In this document: positions 23,040 to 34,173 of the stretch, piece after piece
Position numbering within the stretch: position 1 is the stretch's first letter
How the letters are laid out: each line of letters begins with the position of its first letter
Source of the DNA: Metopolophium dirhodum
Taxonomy: Eukaryota > Arthropoda > Insecta > Hemiptera > Aphididae
Reading direction: 5' to 3'
Assembly: GCF_019925205.1 (NCBI RefSeq)
Contig: NC_083560.1
Coordinates: forward strand, 23,641,145-23,705,144
DNA length: 64,000 nt
The notes under the pieces: generated by a model
Told to the model about the DNA's origin: nothing
The model's input: the letters and a program-made list of their open reading frames with translations, nothing else
Database searches by the model: none
Position numbers and translations under genes: made by a program

Positions 23040-23370
23040 GACCGCCGACTGCAGACGAAACGCCGCTCCACGGTTGCAAACATCGTCCTACCGCCGAAGC
23101 TCGACGATCACACCGTTCCACGGCTGCAAGCGTCGTCCGACCTCTGACTACCGACGAAACACCGCCCCGCGGTTGCAAGCATCGTCCGGCCGACGAAGCT
23201 CGACGATCACACCGTTCCACGGCTGCAAGCGTCGTCCGACCTCTGACTACCGACGAAACACCGCCCCGCGGTTGCAAGCATCGTCCGGCCGTTGAAGCCC
23301 GACGACAACGCCAATTCCCGGCTGCAAGCATTATTCGACCGCTGACGATTGATGACCACGCCGATACGCG
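23040..23370 (+). repeat. GC-rich tandem array, 99-bp unit made of two about 50-bp half-units
   Basis: 'ggttgcaa' recurs at 23072, 23171 and 23270, exactly 99 bp apart, and the related 'ggctgcaagcgtcgtccg' lies about halfway in each unit. Copies decay towards 23430. It lies in the part of the outer LTR-like element right of the LINE. Frames through it are Arg/Ser/Pro-rich in all readings and I do not call a protein. Confidence 0.85.
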
Positions 23371-24233
23371 GCTGCAAACGTCATTTAACAATCAACCAAC
23401 GACGAGACTCCGCTATCCGGCTGCGGGCTTAGTTCAACAACGTGAGATCGTGCAAGCCTGTCAATCGACTATTGTACCAATATTCTACGTGGGTGCCGTT
23501 CAACAGCGTGAAATCCATATCAACGACGACACCGACCAATTACTGCCCGTCGTCGGACCATCCCAGCACCCGGGATCAACGGACAACTCGACTTCCGGCG
23601 ATATACCACAAAATGGCCCTTTTTAGGGCCACCACCGACCTGACTTCGGCACTTGACTAAGTTGTCCGACCCGGGCCAGGTTCGTCGTCGGGATACCGCT
23701 TGACATAAGTTTGTACCGACGACGGCCGGCTTCCCAGCCTACACTTTGATTTGTATATTCAAAATATTATCCCGTTGTATAGATAGGGTCCGGCGAGTGC
23801 CCGACCAATACCCAAGCGCCCCCGATTGTGCCGGCTCACTTATTCAAGTCTGGTCGGCACACATCGACGCTTTACTGCCCCAATATTGTATTAAATATCA
23901 AATAAGCATTTAATGAACAATAGATATATTTGATTACCAAAAAACCGCATTATTCATTTACGACGCGGGCCGTCTATCCAGACGTACCGTTTCAACAATT
24001 TCAGTCATATATTATAATATTATAGTAAGGATATATATATAGCGTATACATTAGCGAATGATATTATAACACACCTAGAGCGTGACTACGACAGTCAATG
24101 AACAATGAGTCATAACTATCGTTTTTAAAATTGAAATTTAATATTTAACATTAATAATATTTAATCGGCAATCTGTATACTATATTATAATTCATCATTT
24201 CGTTTTAATTTTTATAATTTAATAAATTGTAAA

Positions 24234-24336
24234 ATGCTCGCAATAGTTACAGTTGTTCTAGCATTAAGCGTGATAATACCAGATACGTTACAAACAGAAG
24301 AGACAATTATCGACAACTACCAAGGACATGGATCGG
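24234..24336 (+). CDS. Orphan first exon with predicted signal peptide
   Basis: ATG at 24234 opens MLAIVTVVLALSVIIPDTL, a short N-region and a clean hydrophobic core, then acidic QTEETIIDNYQGHGS, ending at a possible donor (G|GTATTT) in phase 1. It sits about 235 bp right of the LTR-like element. No matching exon 2 was found before the copia remnant. It may belong to a secreted protein whose remaining exons lie beyond the transposon nest or were lost. Confidence 0.4.
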
Positions 24337-25094
24337 GTATTTATTATATATTAAAAAAAAAAAATTTACTATTGTAATTAAAATTATATATTAAGTTGAA
24401 CAAAACAAATATTTGTACATTGTTTTGTATGCTATTTTTGAATTCAAACATGTTATAATGTATTATGAACATTTATTATAATAGTGATAAAAAAAAAAAA
24501 ATGTTAATAACTATAGTACCTACTTGCAATGTTTTTGTAACCTTATAATATATTTCATGTCCCATCTTCAATGTAATTTGTATGAAATTAAACACTATTT
24601 CTTATATACATATATATAAAAAAAAAAATGTCTTTATACTGTGCATACTTAAATTCTAACTAACTCGAGGAAACTGAAAGGGGTAAGTGAAGACAGCCGT
24701 GGGTGTCGGTATTCAAGGACGGAAGAGCCAACGACAATCCACTCCACTATCCAGAAGTTATCAAGCAATAATATACAATGAGCATATATTATTAATATTA
24801 TTATATACGCATGACCTTTGCCTTGGTGGCTTGGTGTTTGTATACCTAAAAAAATCATGTTTCACAGTCCAAGTAAGAAAATACAGTCGGAGGAGGTTGG
24901 AGTACCGTTATTCTTTGCTACTGGATGAACAATGAAAATGAAATCAGAAAATACAACACTACCACTAACACAGCTACCGTTGCTTGACTTCCCAAATCTC
25001 CAGATTTAAATGGACAAGAGGTAGGTACATGTAACGATTATCGTCATCGACATCGTACATTACTCCCAACGTTGAGCATGGCTAATATGCTGAG
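24337..25094. other. No gene recognised
   Basis: AT-rich with oligo-A runs. A less AT-rich block at 24650-25020 has short open stretches but no family signature. Confidence 0.4.
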
Positions 25095-25595
25095 TGTTAG
25101 TAATGACAAATGTGTATATATGTATGAAATATATATTATGCTGACGCGATGTTTAGCTCACATCGTGTAAATAACCGACCTGGACGCCTGGCGGGAGTCA
25201 GTTATGATAGAGTCTACGGTGAGGTAGTCGATAGAATATAGTCGGCGGTTGATAGTTGGATGGTTAAGAATGAAGAGTCATAGTCGGTGGTCGATAGAGG
25301 AACTCGAGGACTGAAAACGACCTGAAGAGGACCTGCGGACGATTAGCTCAACCCACATTTGGACATCAGCACCCACGACACACCATGGCCCGATCGGTAG
25401 CCCGGAGTTATAATTTATAAGTATACTTTCGATGTTGTAACTTGTAGTAAAAATAATAATACATTAATATTCAGATATACATATATATATATATATTACG
25501 TTGAGTACTTGCTTCACATAAGGTAACCCTGATCCCTAGTAATAATATCACACACCGAGGTCGAGTCTCCGAGACTTCGTTAATATAAACAGAAC
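25095..25595 (+). mobile_element. Possible 5' LTR of the copia element
   Basis: A moderately GC-rich block opens TGTTAGTAATGAC and ends near 'aacagaacgaca'. Shortly after it comes 'ggtaagagcccaggtg', resembling the start of copia internal regions that follow a tRNA primer site. No second LTR copy is present to prove the borders. Confidence 0.3.
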
Positions 25596-25654
25596 GACAC
25601 CGGAACGGGTAAGAGCCCAGGTGAAGAGGAGACGTTACACTACTTTGATGTTCT

Positions 25655-27240
25655 TAGCTTACACAAGGACGGCTCATTAGAACACAGCAATAAATCAAAA
25701 GGAGATGAAGTTGTAGGAAATTAATTCGGATCAATAATTGTAGATGACAATGAAAATCAAGGACATGAACAAGGAAATGGGTCAAATGTCAACGTGTACA
25801 ATTTGCGAGACAGAAGTAATATTAAGAAACCATTACGTTATGATAATTCAGCCTTTTTCATAGTTGAATCCGATCCAGTGAATTTCAAGGAAGCTGTGGA
25901 GTCACAAAATTCAGAAAAATGGATAGAAGCCATAAACAATGAAATGGAATCTGTTGAATAAAATGGAACATGGTCTCTCCTAAAGTTATCTGAAAACAGA
26001 ACTACTGTAAATTGTGGTTGGGTGTATAAAACAAAATACAATGTTCATAGTAATGGGCACCCTAATGGATATGTTGATCGGTACAAGGCTAGGCTAGTAG
26101 CAAAAGGGTATAGTCAAATATTTGGTATTGATTTTAATGAAACTTTTAGTCCTGAAGTAAAGTTTGATTCAATTCGGTCTATATTAGCTATATCAGCAGC
26201 AGAATAATTACAACTTCGACAATTTGACGTGCAAACAGCCTTTTTATATGGAGATTTGGACGAAGAAATTTACATGAGACAACCAGAAGGGTTCAACGAT
26301 GGTATTGAAATGGTGTGCAGACTTCAACGTAGTTTATATGATCTAAAGAAGTCACCACGATGTTGGAACATAAAGTTCAAAATATTTCTTCTTAACTTTA
26401 ATTTATTAGAAACAAAAACAGATCCCTATGTTTTTGTTAATAGAGAAAATAACAAAGTATTAACTGCTGCTATATTTGTTGATGATGGTCTAGTTGCAGC
26501 TACATCGATTCAGGATGTAAATGCATTAATTGAATATTTGAGACAACATTTCAACATTACCGAAGGAGAATTGAATCAATTTTAAGGTACAGAAATTGAG
26601 CAAAAATCTGATGGATCAATTGTAATGCACTAAGGGTTGTATTGTAAAAGAATATTGGAGAAGTTCAATATGACTGAAGCAAATCCAGTTCAAATATCAG
26701 CAGACCATCAACATTCATTAGATGACAAGCAACAAAATACTAATCTAACTAGTAAAGTCCCATGTCGTGAAGCAGTCGGAAGCTTATTAGATCTCAGTCA
26801 GACAAGACCAGACATAACTTTTTCATTAAATCTAGTTAGTAGATACATTAAGGATCCAAAGAAACAGCAGTGAAACGAATTTTAAAATATTTAAAGGGAA
26901 CTATTAATTTTGGATTGGTATTTAGTTCTAGACAAAAACTCATGTTAAAGGGATACAGTGATGATGACTATGCAGGTGACTTGGATACAAGAGGTCAACG
27001 TCAGGATCAGTATTTACATTAGGATCTGGAAGTATAGCATGGAGTTCACGTCATCAACAGTGTGTTAGCCTTAGCACAACTGAATCAGAGTACATAGCTT
27101 TAAGTCAAGCAGTACAAGAATTAACTTGGTTAAAATTACTTTTAGGTGAATTGCTGGATTAGCCAAAGATGGTGCCAACAATGTATGGAGACAATCAAAG
27201 TGCGATTAAACTCGTAAAAAATAACGCAAATAAAACATGA
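25655..27240 (+). pseudogene. Ty1/copia pol remnant (reverse transcriptase and RNase H)
   Basis: Readable in one main direction with stops near 25960, 26205, 26583 and 26632 and a break near 26870. Blocks: NFKEAVESQNSEKWIEAINN, GCGWVYKTK-type CGWVYKTKYN, DRYKARLVAKGYSQ, FDVQTAFLYGDLDEEIYMRQ, AAIFVDDGLVAA (FVDD catalytic core), VGSLLDLSQTRPDITFSLN, then RNase H with YAGDLDTR, LSTTESEYIALSQAVQELTW and DNQSAIKLVKN. These are diagnostic of copia-type elements. Gag, protease and integrase are absent, so an internal deletion follows the putative LTR. Confidence 0.88.
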
Positions 27241-27281
27241 CACACTATTCGGGTAAAATATTAATATATTATTTATAATTT

Positions 27282-27925
27282 GTGCCGAGAAAGTCGTCGG
27301 CATAAAACTCGGACAGAGAGAGATAAATAAAAAAAACACACACCATAATAATAATAATCAATCAACCATTATGTCAATAATAATACAAACCAGACAATAT
27401 GACAATAATAATATGAACCAGCCAATATGGAAGTAATATAACTTAGAAATTATAGGGATATCGATGTTAAAATAATATACACAAATTATTAAGGTACGTT
27501 ACCACCATGCTCCTGTATGTGTCGTCCGATGGCGCTCTGGCGATCGCGGTGCTCTACACAACATGGTGCTTGAACCGGCGTATGGAGAGTAAGTGTCGTC
27601 CGTCAGCTTAGTCGGCCGCAAATGCACGAAAATGACGACGGGTGGCAGAGACCGTGGGAGTGAAGAGAACAGAGAAAGAGCATGTGGAGACGTAAATTAT
27701 TCGGCCGATATCCCTACACACGGTATTAGTCTGCGTGGCCCAGACCATGGAGACGAAAGAGGGGAGCGTGTGTGCGGTTGTCGCACCGGCAGTTATTGTC
27801 GTCGATCGGCGGACTTGGACCCACGGGACAAAGTCGGTATCGCACGCATACGCAACATACCTATCACTGCAGCCTAATGCGTACAGTCGATGGTCAACTA
27901 GTCACCCAGCTCTAATCGTCACAGA
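27282..27925 (-). mobile_element. Possible 3' LTR of the minus-strand gypsy element
   Basis: On the minus strand a purine run CAGGGGGG (27932-27939) precedes TTTCTGTGACGATTAG, a plausible polypurine tract and LTR start. On the plus strand the block would run from about 27282 ('tgccgag') to 'cgtcaca' at 27925. It is GC-rich in its right half and encodes nothing. The opposite LTR was not found. Confidence 0.3.
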
Positions 27926-28043
27926 AACCCCCCTGTAGAAGTTGGTACACGTGGGAACAAACTTCTACACTGAAAAACAGAACATGATGTGGGTGACGTG
28001 TATGAATATGACGATAGTGTGCGTTGGGGGGACCTCGGTTACT

Positions 28044-30026
28044 TCAACCGGTTGAAGTGGACCCGGTTAGGTTAGGTCCCGGTCCTGGTGTGATGTACCG
28101 ACGCAAGTGGATGATATTATAGGTCCCCATAATTCGGTTTGTTTCGGCTTCGGCTACCGTGTAAGCATTTTGTGACAAAACTCGCACAATAACGTATGGT
28201 TCTTGATACAGCAAAAAGAATTTGTGGATTTGCTTATCGACCGCCGAACTCAAACGATGTGTTCATACCAACACACGTTCTCCGATGACAAACTTAGTCA
28301 CTCGACCCTGTTAGTCATGACGTAAACGCCGTCGCTCGGCGTGGGACTGCTGTACCTCGCGTGCCAGAATCGTCTTTGTTTGTTGAGACAGTGCGACCAT
28401 GAGTGGAAATGAGACTACAGCACTAAATGGGTTGTACTGTTCGAGGATGAGAAACAATTCTTGCGGCGTATACCCTGTCGCTTCGTGCACAGTGTTGTTC
28501 AGTACCCATTCAATGTACCCAAGGTGTCTTGGCCACTTAGCATGATCCTGGTTACAGTAAGTTCGAAACATCCTCCCGAGTTCCCGTTTAACTCGTTCGG
28601 CCGGGTTAGACTGAGAGTGGTATACTGGGTCGTCTTTTTGCGAAGACAAGATAGCTTGGAAATACGGTAGTTTTCGATCACGTTCTTTACAAACACTTAT
28701 AGGGGTGGTTAGTAGAATACTGGAACCACTTAGTGACCTGGATATCTCTTCATTCCATCCTACTGGGTTTCGCGATAACGCGTCCAGGATATTATCAGAC
28801 CCGGGAATATAGGTGATCCGCAAATCGAATTGTTGCAAAAGTAGGGTCCAATGAGTAAGACGCGCATTCCTCAGACGACACTGGAAAAGGAACGTCAACG
28901 CTTGGTGGTCTGTGAGCACCTGAACAGGATATCCCAGAATAAATACGTGGAACTTTTCACAAGCGAAAACCACCGACAAGAGATCTAACTTGGTAATGGA
29001 GTAATTCCGTTCCACGGAGTTCAGGGTTCGGCTAACGAACAGAATCGTTCGGCGTTCTCCGTCAGACGTAAGTTGGAACAGCTCGGCTCCCAACCCGAGT
29101 TTACTGGCATCGGTCTGCAAATAAAATACCTGATCAAAGGGGTGCGAGAGGTACTGTTCGGTAAACGATTGCTTCACGTGGTTGAACATTTTGAGCACCT
29201 CTTCGCCAAACTTCCACGGCACACCATGCTTAATGAGATTGATCAAAGGGGCAAATAATGAAGCGTGCAGGTTGGCGAACTTCCGGTAGAAATTACAGAC
29301 ACCAATGAACGACTGCAATTATTTTTTAGTACGTGGTTTGGGAAAGCCGCGGAAGGCCATAAGCTTCTCGGGGTCCATGGACATTCCAGATGAACTAATA
29401 ATATAGCCCAGAAACTTGATCTGCTGTTTAATGAATTCGCACTTAGTGAGCTTCAGCGTCATTCCTGACATGGCGATTTTCCGGAATAGAATACGGAGAC
29501 GTTGGAGGTGTTCGTCGAAGCTGGATGATGATACTAGTAGATCGTTGACGTAGATGTGTAGATCATTCATTTTGTCTTCACAGTCTGGGAGCGACACAGG
29601 GCTTCGAGGGCATGACCGAACGTGGTATTGGAGATGTTCAAACCGAACGGAACGACAGTGAACTGATATGTCCACCCATCGTAGACAAATGCTGTATATT
29701 TACGGACCTCTTGGTGTAAGGGCACTACTTGCCAGTATCCTGCAGTAAAATCGACACTGGAGAATATAGACTTTCCACCAAAACGTGCAAGTAGTTCATC
29801 GAGAGGCGGAGATGAGTCGCGCATCGGTAGGATAACTTTGTTGATGCGACAAGCATCCAAACACAGCCGCACGGACCCATCGGATTTTCCTACACGGATG
29901 ATTGGGTTGCTGTAAGGTGTGAGCATCGTTCAATAACCCCCCAATCCAGCATCATTTGGAATTCCTTCTCTACCGCTGGTCGTCTGGCAAAAAGCACTGG
30001 GTATGGGCGAATCTTGAATGGTACAT
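28044..30026 (-). pseudogene. Ty3/gypsy pol remnant, 3' part (RT, RNase H, partial integrase)
   Basis: Read leftwards: VPFKIRPYPVLFARRPAVEK at the right edge, then RT with NPIIRVGKSDGSVRLCLDAC, SIFSSVDFTAGYWQV and HIYVNDLLVSSSSFDEHL. The usual YVDD is YVND here, so the catalytic Asp is lost. After a stop at about 29318 come FIGVCNFYRKFANLH, QTDASKLGLGAEL, LTDHQALTFLF and DALSRNP (RNase H). The frame then jumps directly to NPAERVKRELGRMFRTY, the integrase region around the catalytic Glu, so the first two-thirds of integrase are deleted. A C-terminal GPY/F-like piece (QEPYVIVRVL) ends at 28044. A frameshift lies near 29570-29590. Its upstream part continues at 34174. Confidence 0.9.
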
Positions 30027-30577
30027 TGTTGTATATGCATGCACGCGTATGTATGTATGTATGTATGTACTATGTATATATATGTATGCATGTAATACAT
30101 ATATAGGGATAAATGTGTTGACTCGGGGTAAGACGAGTATGTGACCGATTCGGTTCTCACGATGGTCTACGTGACCGAAAGGGCTGGGTCAGCACATTCT
30201 TATAGGCCTGGACGGACAGTTGCGGCGGGCCTCACCCGGCGGACGGCAGTCGTGTAAGGTCGAAAGAGTGAGTAACACCCGTGTTACTGGTCAGAGCATA
30301 TTTTATAGTTTATTACAGAGCCTCATATAGTTTTAATCAGAACCTCTCTCAGTGTCAGTATTTATATAGATTCATTACATAAATTATATATACATTAATT
30401 ATTTTGTGTTCAATTGAAATATTTAGTATTAATATCAACTTATAAAAGCATTATATACATTATTACAACAAGTGTCTAATTTAATAAATTGGTAATCTTA
30501 GTATACGTAATCTACGTGTTACTTATTTAACACCAATACCTACGGTTTAACGTCATTCGACGGTGGATCACACTTCA
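30027..30577 (+). repeat. 5' LTR of the pol-less gypsy element
   Basis: Starts TGTTGTATATGCATGCA, has a TATG/TGTA microsatellite, and ends at 'cacttca'. Four bases later comes the primer-binding-like 'tgacagcggtgcgatct' at 30582. The copy at 33540 matches throughout, with few differences apart from microsatellite length. Confidence 0.8.
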
Positions 30578-31421
30578 TTGGTGACAGCGGTGCGATCTCT
30601 AAAAGAGAAAAATTGTCATAATTTATTTTGTGACAGTGCAATTTTGGAGATCACTAAAGAACTTACGTGGACCACCGCCGTTTGGTTTCAACCGGCTTGG
30701 TGTCAGAAAATCACTACGGAAAATCAGTACAGGAAGATAAGGCAATCACGTTCAATAATCGGAGACTCGAGTGTCTAAAGGTATATATATAGTATACATA
30801 TTTTTAAAAAAATATAGTGTATATCGGAAAATTACGCACCGCCGTTGTCAGTGCCGTAACGGCGTGTTACATTATACATTCGGCTGGTCGGATATAATAT
30901 ATATGTATATACGCCGGTGTATACTATATACATCTATACAATTCATTACCGGGCGGGTGTGCTGACATCATCGTCCCGCAGCCGCCGTCGAGGCAACCCG
31001 ATCATATAAAATACGATCTAAGAAATAGTGTTAATTCGTCCGATACGCGCTGCTGGCAGTTTCGTTGTTGTGCGTCATATATAATATTCATACGCGTCAC
31101 CGAAGCCGCCAAGGCAAATCGTTGATACGCTATGGGTCAGCGTCCCGTACACACGAGCGAGGAGGGGTCGGTTGTCATCGCCTTCGTCGTCGTCGTCGTC
31201 GCTGCCGCCGTGTTGAACAGTGTCATCGTCGAGGAGCAGTACGCGACGCCGCCGCAGGAGTAGGGCAAGGTCAACGCCACCGTGTCAGTGGGTCAGAGTA
31301 TCAACAACATCGTGCCACTATCTACAGAAGCGTTATCGAAAGTAAACAACAATAGTCGACTACAATTCAATATGCAACAATATTTATTAGGCACAATTTT
31401 TGGGAACTTTATAGCTAGTGT

Positions 31422-31991
31422 ATGTCGAAATCAGGGTCGGACGATAATATTAGCACAGATTTAATTGATTTTGATAGCTCCAGTAGTGATCCCTCAAGTG
31501 GGGACTTGTATGAGCCGAATAGTGTATTACGCAGGGCAAGAGACACCTTAGGACGAACAGACGAACTTTTAGGTGAAGCTAGGTACTTCTTGCGTAGTCA
31601 AACGTCGGGCAGAACGTCAGAGCTTCAAACCAGTACCGAAAATCCAAAGCATCAAAAAGTCAAAAGTTCAGAGCATCCAGAGCAACCGAAAATCAAAAGT
31701 TCAGATTATCCAGAGCAACCGAAAATCAAAAGTCCAGAGCATCCAGAGCAACCAAAAATAAAAAGTTCAGAGCATCCAGAGCAACAGAAAATCAAAAGTT
31801 CAGAGCATCAAGAACATCAAAAAGTCAAAAGTTCAGAGCATCAAGAATATCAAAAAGTCAAAAGTCCAGAACATCCAAAGCATCGAGAAGACAAGGAGCA
31901 CACGGAAAACCCAGAAACTCAACCAAATTCAGAGCATCAAAAATATTCAGGAAGTACAAAAAGGCAAAAACTGTCAGAGCAACAGATATAA
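31422..31991 (+). CDS. Acidic gag-leader ORF with 11-residue tandem repeats
   Basis: 189 residues from ATG 31422: an acidic Ser-rich start (STDLIDFDSSSSDPSSGD), a leucine-rich stretch, then seven 11-residue repeats of the type K[IV]KSSEHPEQP, then a His/Gln/Lys-rich tail. The TAA at 31989-31991 is followed one codon later, in the same frame, by the gag ATG at 31995. So it may be the natural N-terminal part of Gag with one stop mutation, or a separate leader protein. The function of the repeat is unknown. Confidence 0.55.
   Translation: MSKSGSDDNISTDLIDFDSSSSDPSSGDLYEPNSVLRRARDTLGRTDELLGEARYFLRSQTSGRTSELQTSTENPKHQKVKSSEHPEQPKIKSSDYPEQPKIKSPEHPEQPKIKSSEHPEQQKIKSSEHQEHQKVKSSEHQEYQKVKSPEHPKHREDKEHTENPETQPNSEHQKYSGSTKRQKLSEQQI
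31655..31890 (+). repeat. 33-bp coding minisatellite, about seven copies
   Basis: Unit 'aaagtcaaaagttcagagca' plus 'tccagagcaaccg', 33 bp, always in frame. Substitutions are mostly conservative at the protein level. Confidence 0.85.
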
Positions 31992-31994
31992 ATC

Positions 31995-32627
31995 ATGAAC
32001 AACGATACCTCTAATTCTACGGAAGGACCCAAATCCGGAGGAAGCATCGAAGCAGCAATGCGCGTAGTACCCAACTTTGATGGAACAAATCCCGACCAGG
32101 CATACCATTTCTTAAGGGCATGTGATTTTGCAGTCAGGATCGTCGATCCGGAACAGGTGGAGCTTCTAGTGCAAGGATTAATATTAAAGCTAACAGGAAG
32201 AGCATTGTGGTCGTTAAGGTACAAGGATATAACGACTTACAAGGAGTTCCGGAAAAATATTGTGGAAATATCAGAAACGAAAAAGCTATTACCTCAACTA
32301 CAAATAAAATTACTCACGTGTAGGAAGAGCCCTGATGAAGGAGTGCAAGAATACTATGATAAAATGGAACAATTATTGCATGACTTGATCGATGCAACAA
32401 TGGAGGCAGTAGAATATTCGAATGGAACTGATATTGACAGGCTATTACACAATCAGGTACTCAACGCCTTTATAAGTGGGTTACCAGAATCTTATCGGCT
32501 ACTATTAAAGGCTCGAGGTCCGAAGAAGTTAAGTGACGCATTAGCCTTTGTGTTGGAAGAGGAAACAGAAGAAAACTTGGCAAAGGAGACACAATTATTC
32601 AATCTGAAGTCGACTACCTTGCTTTAA
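31995..32627 (+). CDS. Gypsy-type Gag capsid (C-terminally truncated)
   Basis: 210 residues. RVVPNFDGTNPDQAYHFLRA, GRALWSLRYKDITTYKEFRK, SPDEGVQEYYDKMEQLLHD and AFISGLPESYRLLLKARGP follow the order of LTR-retrotransposon and insect retrovirus capsids (helical NTD with F.G., then CTD ending before a nucleocapsid). No zinc knuckle is present. The frame ends at 32627, where the internal deletion begins. It would assemble virus-like particles if intact. Confidence 0.85.
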   Translation: MNNDTSNSTEGPKSGGSIEAAMRVVPNFDGTNPDQAYHFLRACDFAVRIVDPEQVELLVQGLILKLTGRALWSLRYKDITTYKEFRKNIVEISETKKLLPQLQIKLLTCRKSPDEGVQEYYDKMEQLLHDLIDATMEAVEYSNGTDIDRLLHNQVLNAFISGLPESYRLLLKARGPKKLSDALAFVLEEETEENLAKETQLFNLKSTTLL

Positions 32628-32746
32628 GTAATAATAATTAACATTTTTTTGTATTAGAATTAAGTCAATAGGAACTATGTATTAGGCTAGAATTATACAC
32701 TCTTTGTAAGGGTGATCAACCAATACACCGCCGAACGGGATCTAGT

Positions 32747-33366
32747 TTGTGTGAAATTTCACGGTTGTCTAACTCGCAAAATACATTAGGAAATTGTAAA
32801 ATTAAATTTGTAACATTAGAGACACCCATTTGGAATCGATTGTCAAAAACCAATTCTTGGTTGTACTATGCACAACCACACACATGTACGATTACTTGTT
32901 CAGAACCTCTGCAAAGCTATACCGTGGAGATCTCGGGCGTGGGTAGGTTGACCACCTCATTGTCATGTGAAAATTTTACGGAGAATTCTGTACTCGTACC
33001 GTTCAATAAAAACATTAGAAATGTACAAGCAGACGTAATCCCAGAAAATCCAAAAGTCAGTGTAATCTCTCTGTTAGCAGATATTCTACCATCTGTATTA
33101 CCCTAAAATTTTTCAAACTTAAACCAAATAAAAAATCTAAACTCTTTAGCACATAAGGCAATCAAAATAAATAACCTCCAGCGTAAGGCATTGGAACCTC
33201 TATTTATATTTAAAGTTGCATTTCACTTTACAGTTATGTACATATCCATATTATTCATAACTCTAACCATAAGTATATTTGTTGTTAAGTTTAAGAACCA
33301 GGTCATAAAAATGTATAGTCCAGAGGTAGCGGATAATATTCCAAGCAATGAACAAGTTAACCCTTA
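32747..33366 (+). pseudogene. Env (baculovirus F-like glycoprotein) C-terminal remnant
   Basis: An open stretch to 33106 includes NSWLYYAQPHTCTITCSEP, which parallels NSWIFTVTKQNLVVTCSNK in the second element at about 37966. A stop follows, then a readable tail with a hydrophobic segment near 33235-33290 and an end at 33366. This matches the ectodomain stalk and transmembrane end of insect errantivirus envelope proteins. The surface and fusion parts are missing. Confidence 0.65.
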
Positions 33367-33527
33367 AGTTTGTATAAAAAAAAAAAAATTGTATTGCCTT
33401 AAGTGTAGAATAAATTAAGTAAGTTTAAGCATTATAGACACCATGTGGCGGTATTGTAACTAGGTGTACCCGTAGTGTAAGAAATTTATGGAGTAGTAAT
33501 TAAGGTCGCAGGGACTGCTCCAGTTTA

Positions 33528-34123
33528 ACGCTGGGGGTATGTTGTATATGCATGCACGTGTATGTATGTATGTATGTGTGTATGTATGTATGTACTATGT
33601 ATATATATGTATGTATGTAATACATATATAGGGATAAATGTGTTGACTCGGGGTAAGACGAGTGTGTGACCGATTCGGTTCTCACGATGGTCTACGTGAC
33701 CGAAAGGGCTGGGTCAGCACATTCTTATAGGCCTGGACGGACCGTTGCGGCGGGCCTCGCCCGGCGGACGGTAGTCGTGTAAGGTCGAAAGAGTGAGTAA
33801 CACCCGTGTTACTGGTCAGAGCATCTTTTATAGTTTATTACAGAGCCTCATATAGTTTTAATCAGAACCTCTCTCAGTGTCAGTATTTATATAGATTCAT
33901 TACATAAATTATATATACATTAATTATTTTGTGTTCAATTGAAATATTTAGTATTAATATCAACTTATAAAAGCATTATATACATTATTACAACAAGTGT
34001 CTAATTTAATAAATTGGTAATCTTAGTATACGTAATCTACGTGTTACTTATTTAACACCATTACCTACGGTTTAACATCATTCGATGGTGGATCACACTT
34101 CATTGGTGGCAGCGGTGGGATCT
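33528..34123 (+). repeat. 3' LTR with polypurine tract, followed by a primer-binding site
   Basis: 'gctgggggta' precedes the LTR start at 33540; the LTR part ends near 34102. It is followed by 'tggcagcggtgggatct' (34107-34123), which matches the 3' end of a tRNA (TGG..GCAGCGGTGGGAT) better than the mutated copy at 30582. Leader homology goes on to 34173. A plain 3' LTR should not be followed by a primer site and leader. Confidence 0.7.
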
Positions 34124-34173
34124 CTAAAAGAGAAAAATTGTCATAATTTATTTTGTGACAGTGCAATTTTGGA

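Larger units (their letters stand above)
18653..23997 (+). mobile_element. LTR-like GC-rich outer element split by a LINE
   Basis: Without the LINE this is about 1.3 kb (18653-18881 plus 22964-23997). It opens TGTTACGG and closes GTTTCAACA, the TGTT...AACA form of an LTR. It has a TATA-like 'tatatata' at 18849, two strong hairpins before it and a late AT-rich segment 'caaataagcatttaatg' that could serve polyadenylation. No protein is encoded. A clear flanking target duplication is not seen (aattcag / aatttcag is imperfect), so the borders and class (solo LTR versus other) are inferred. Confidence 0.45.
30027..34173 (+). mobile_element. Env-bearing gypsy element lacking pol, inserted in the minus-strand gypsy element
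   Basis: Two long direct repeats (30027-30648 and 33540-34173) bound gag and the end of env. Between them pol is entirely absent: the gag frame ends at 32627 and env-like sequence starts at about 32747. The element interrupts the RT region of the minus-strand gypsy copy, whose coding resumes at 34174. Left and right flanks do not show a clean target duplication. Confidence 0.8.

Noticed and set aside
23040..23370. CRISPR-like regular array
   Set aside because: Units are contiguous with no unique spacers; eukaryotic tandem repeat.
23032..23391. Repetitive Arg/Ser/Val-rich open frames on both strands
   Set aside because: Explained by the 99-bp GC-rich tandem array staying open because 99 is divisible by three.
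31065..31355. Arg-rich open frame in the element leader
   Set aside because: CGT/CGC repeats give poly-Arg in this frame only. No domain is visible and the region is a 5' UTR.
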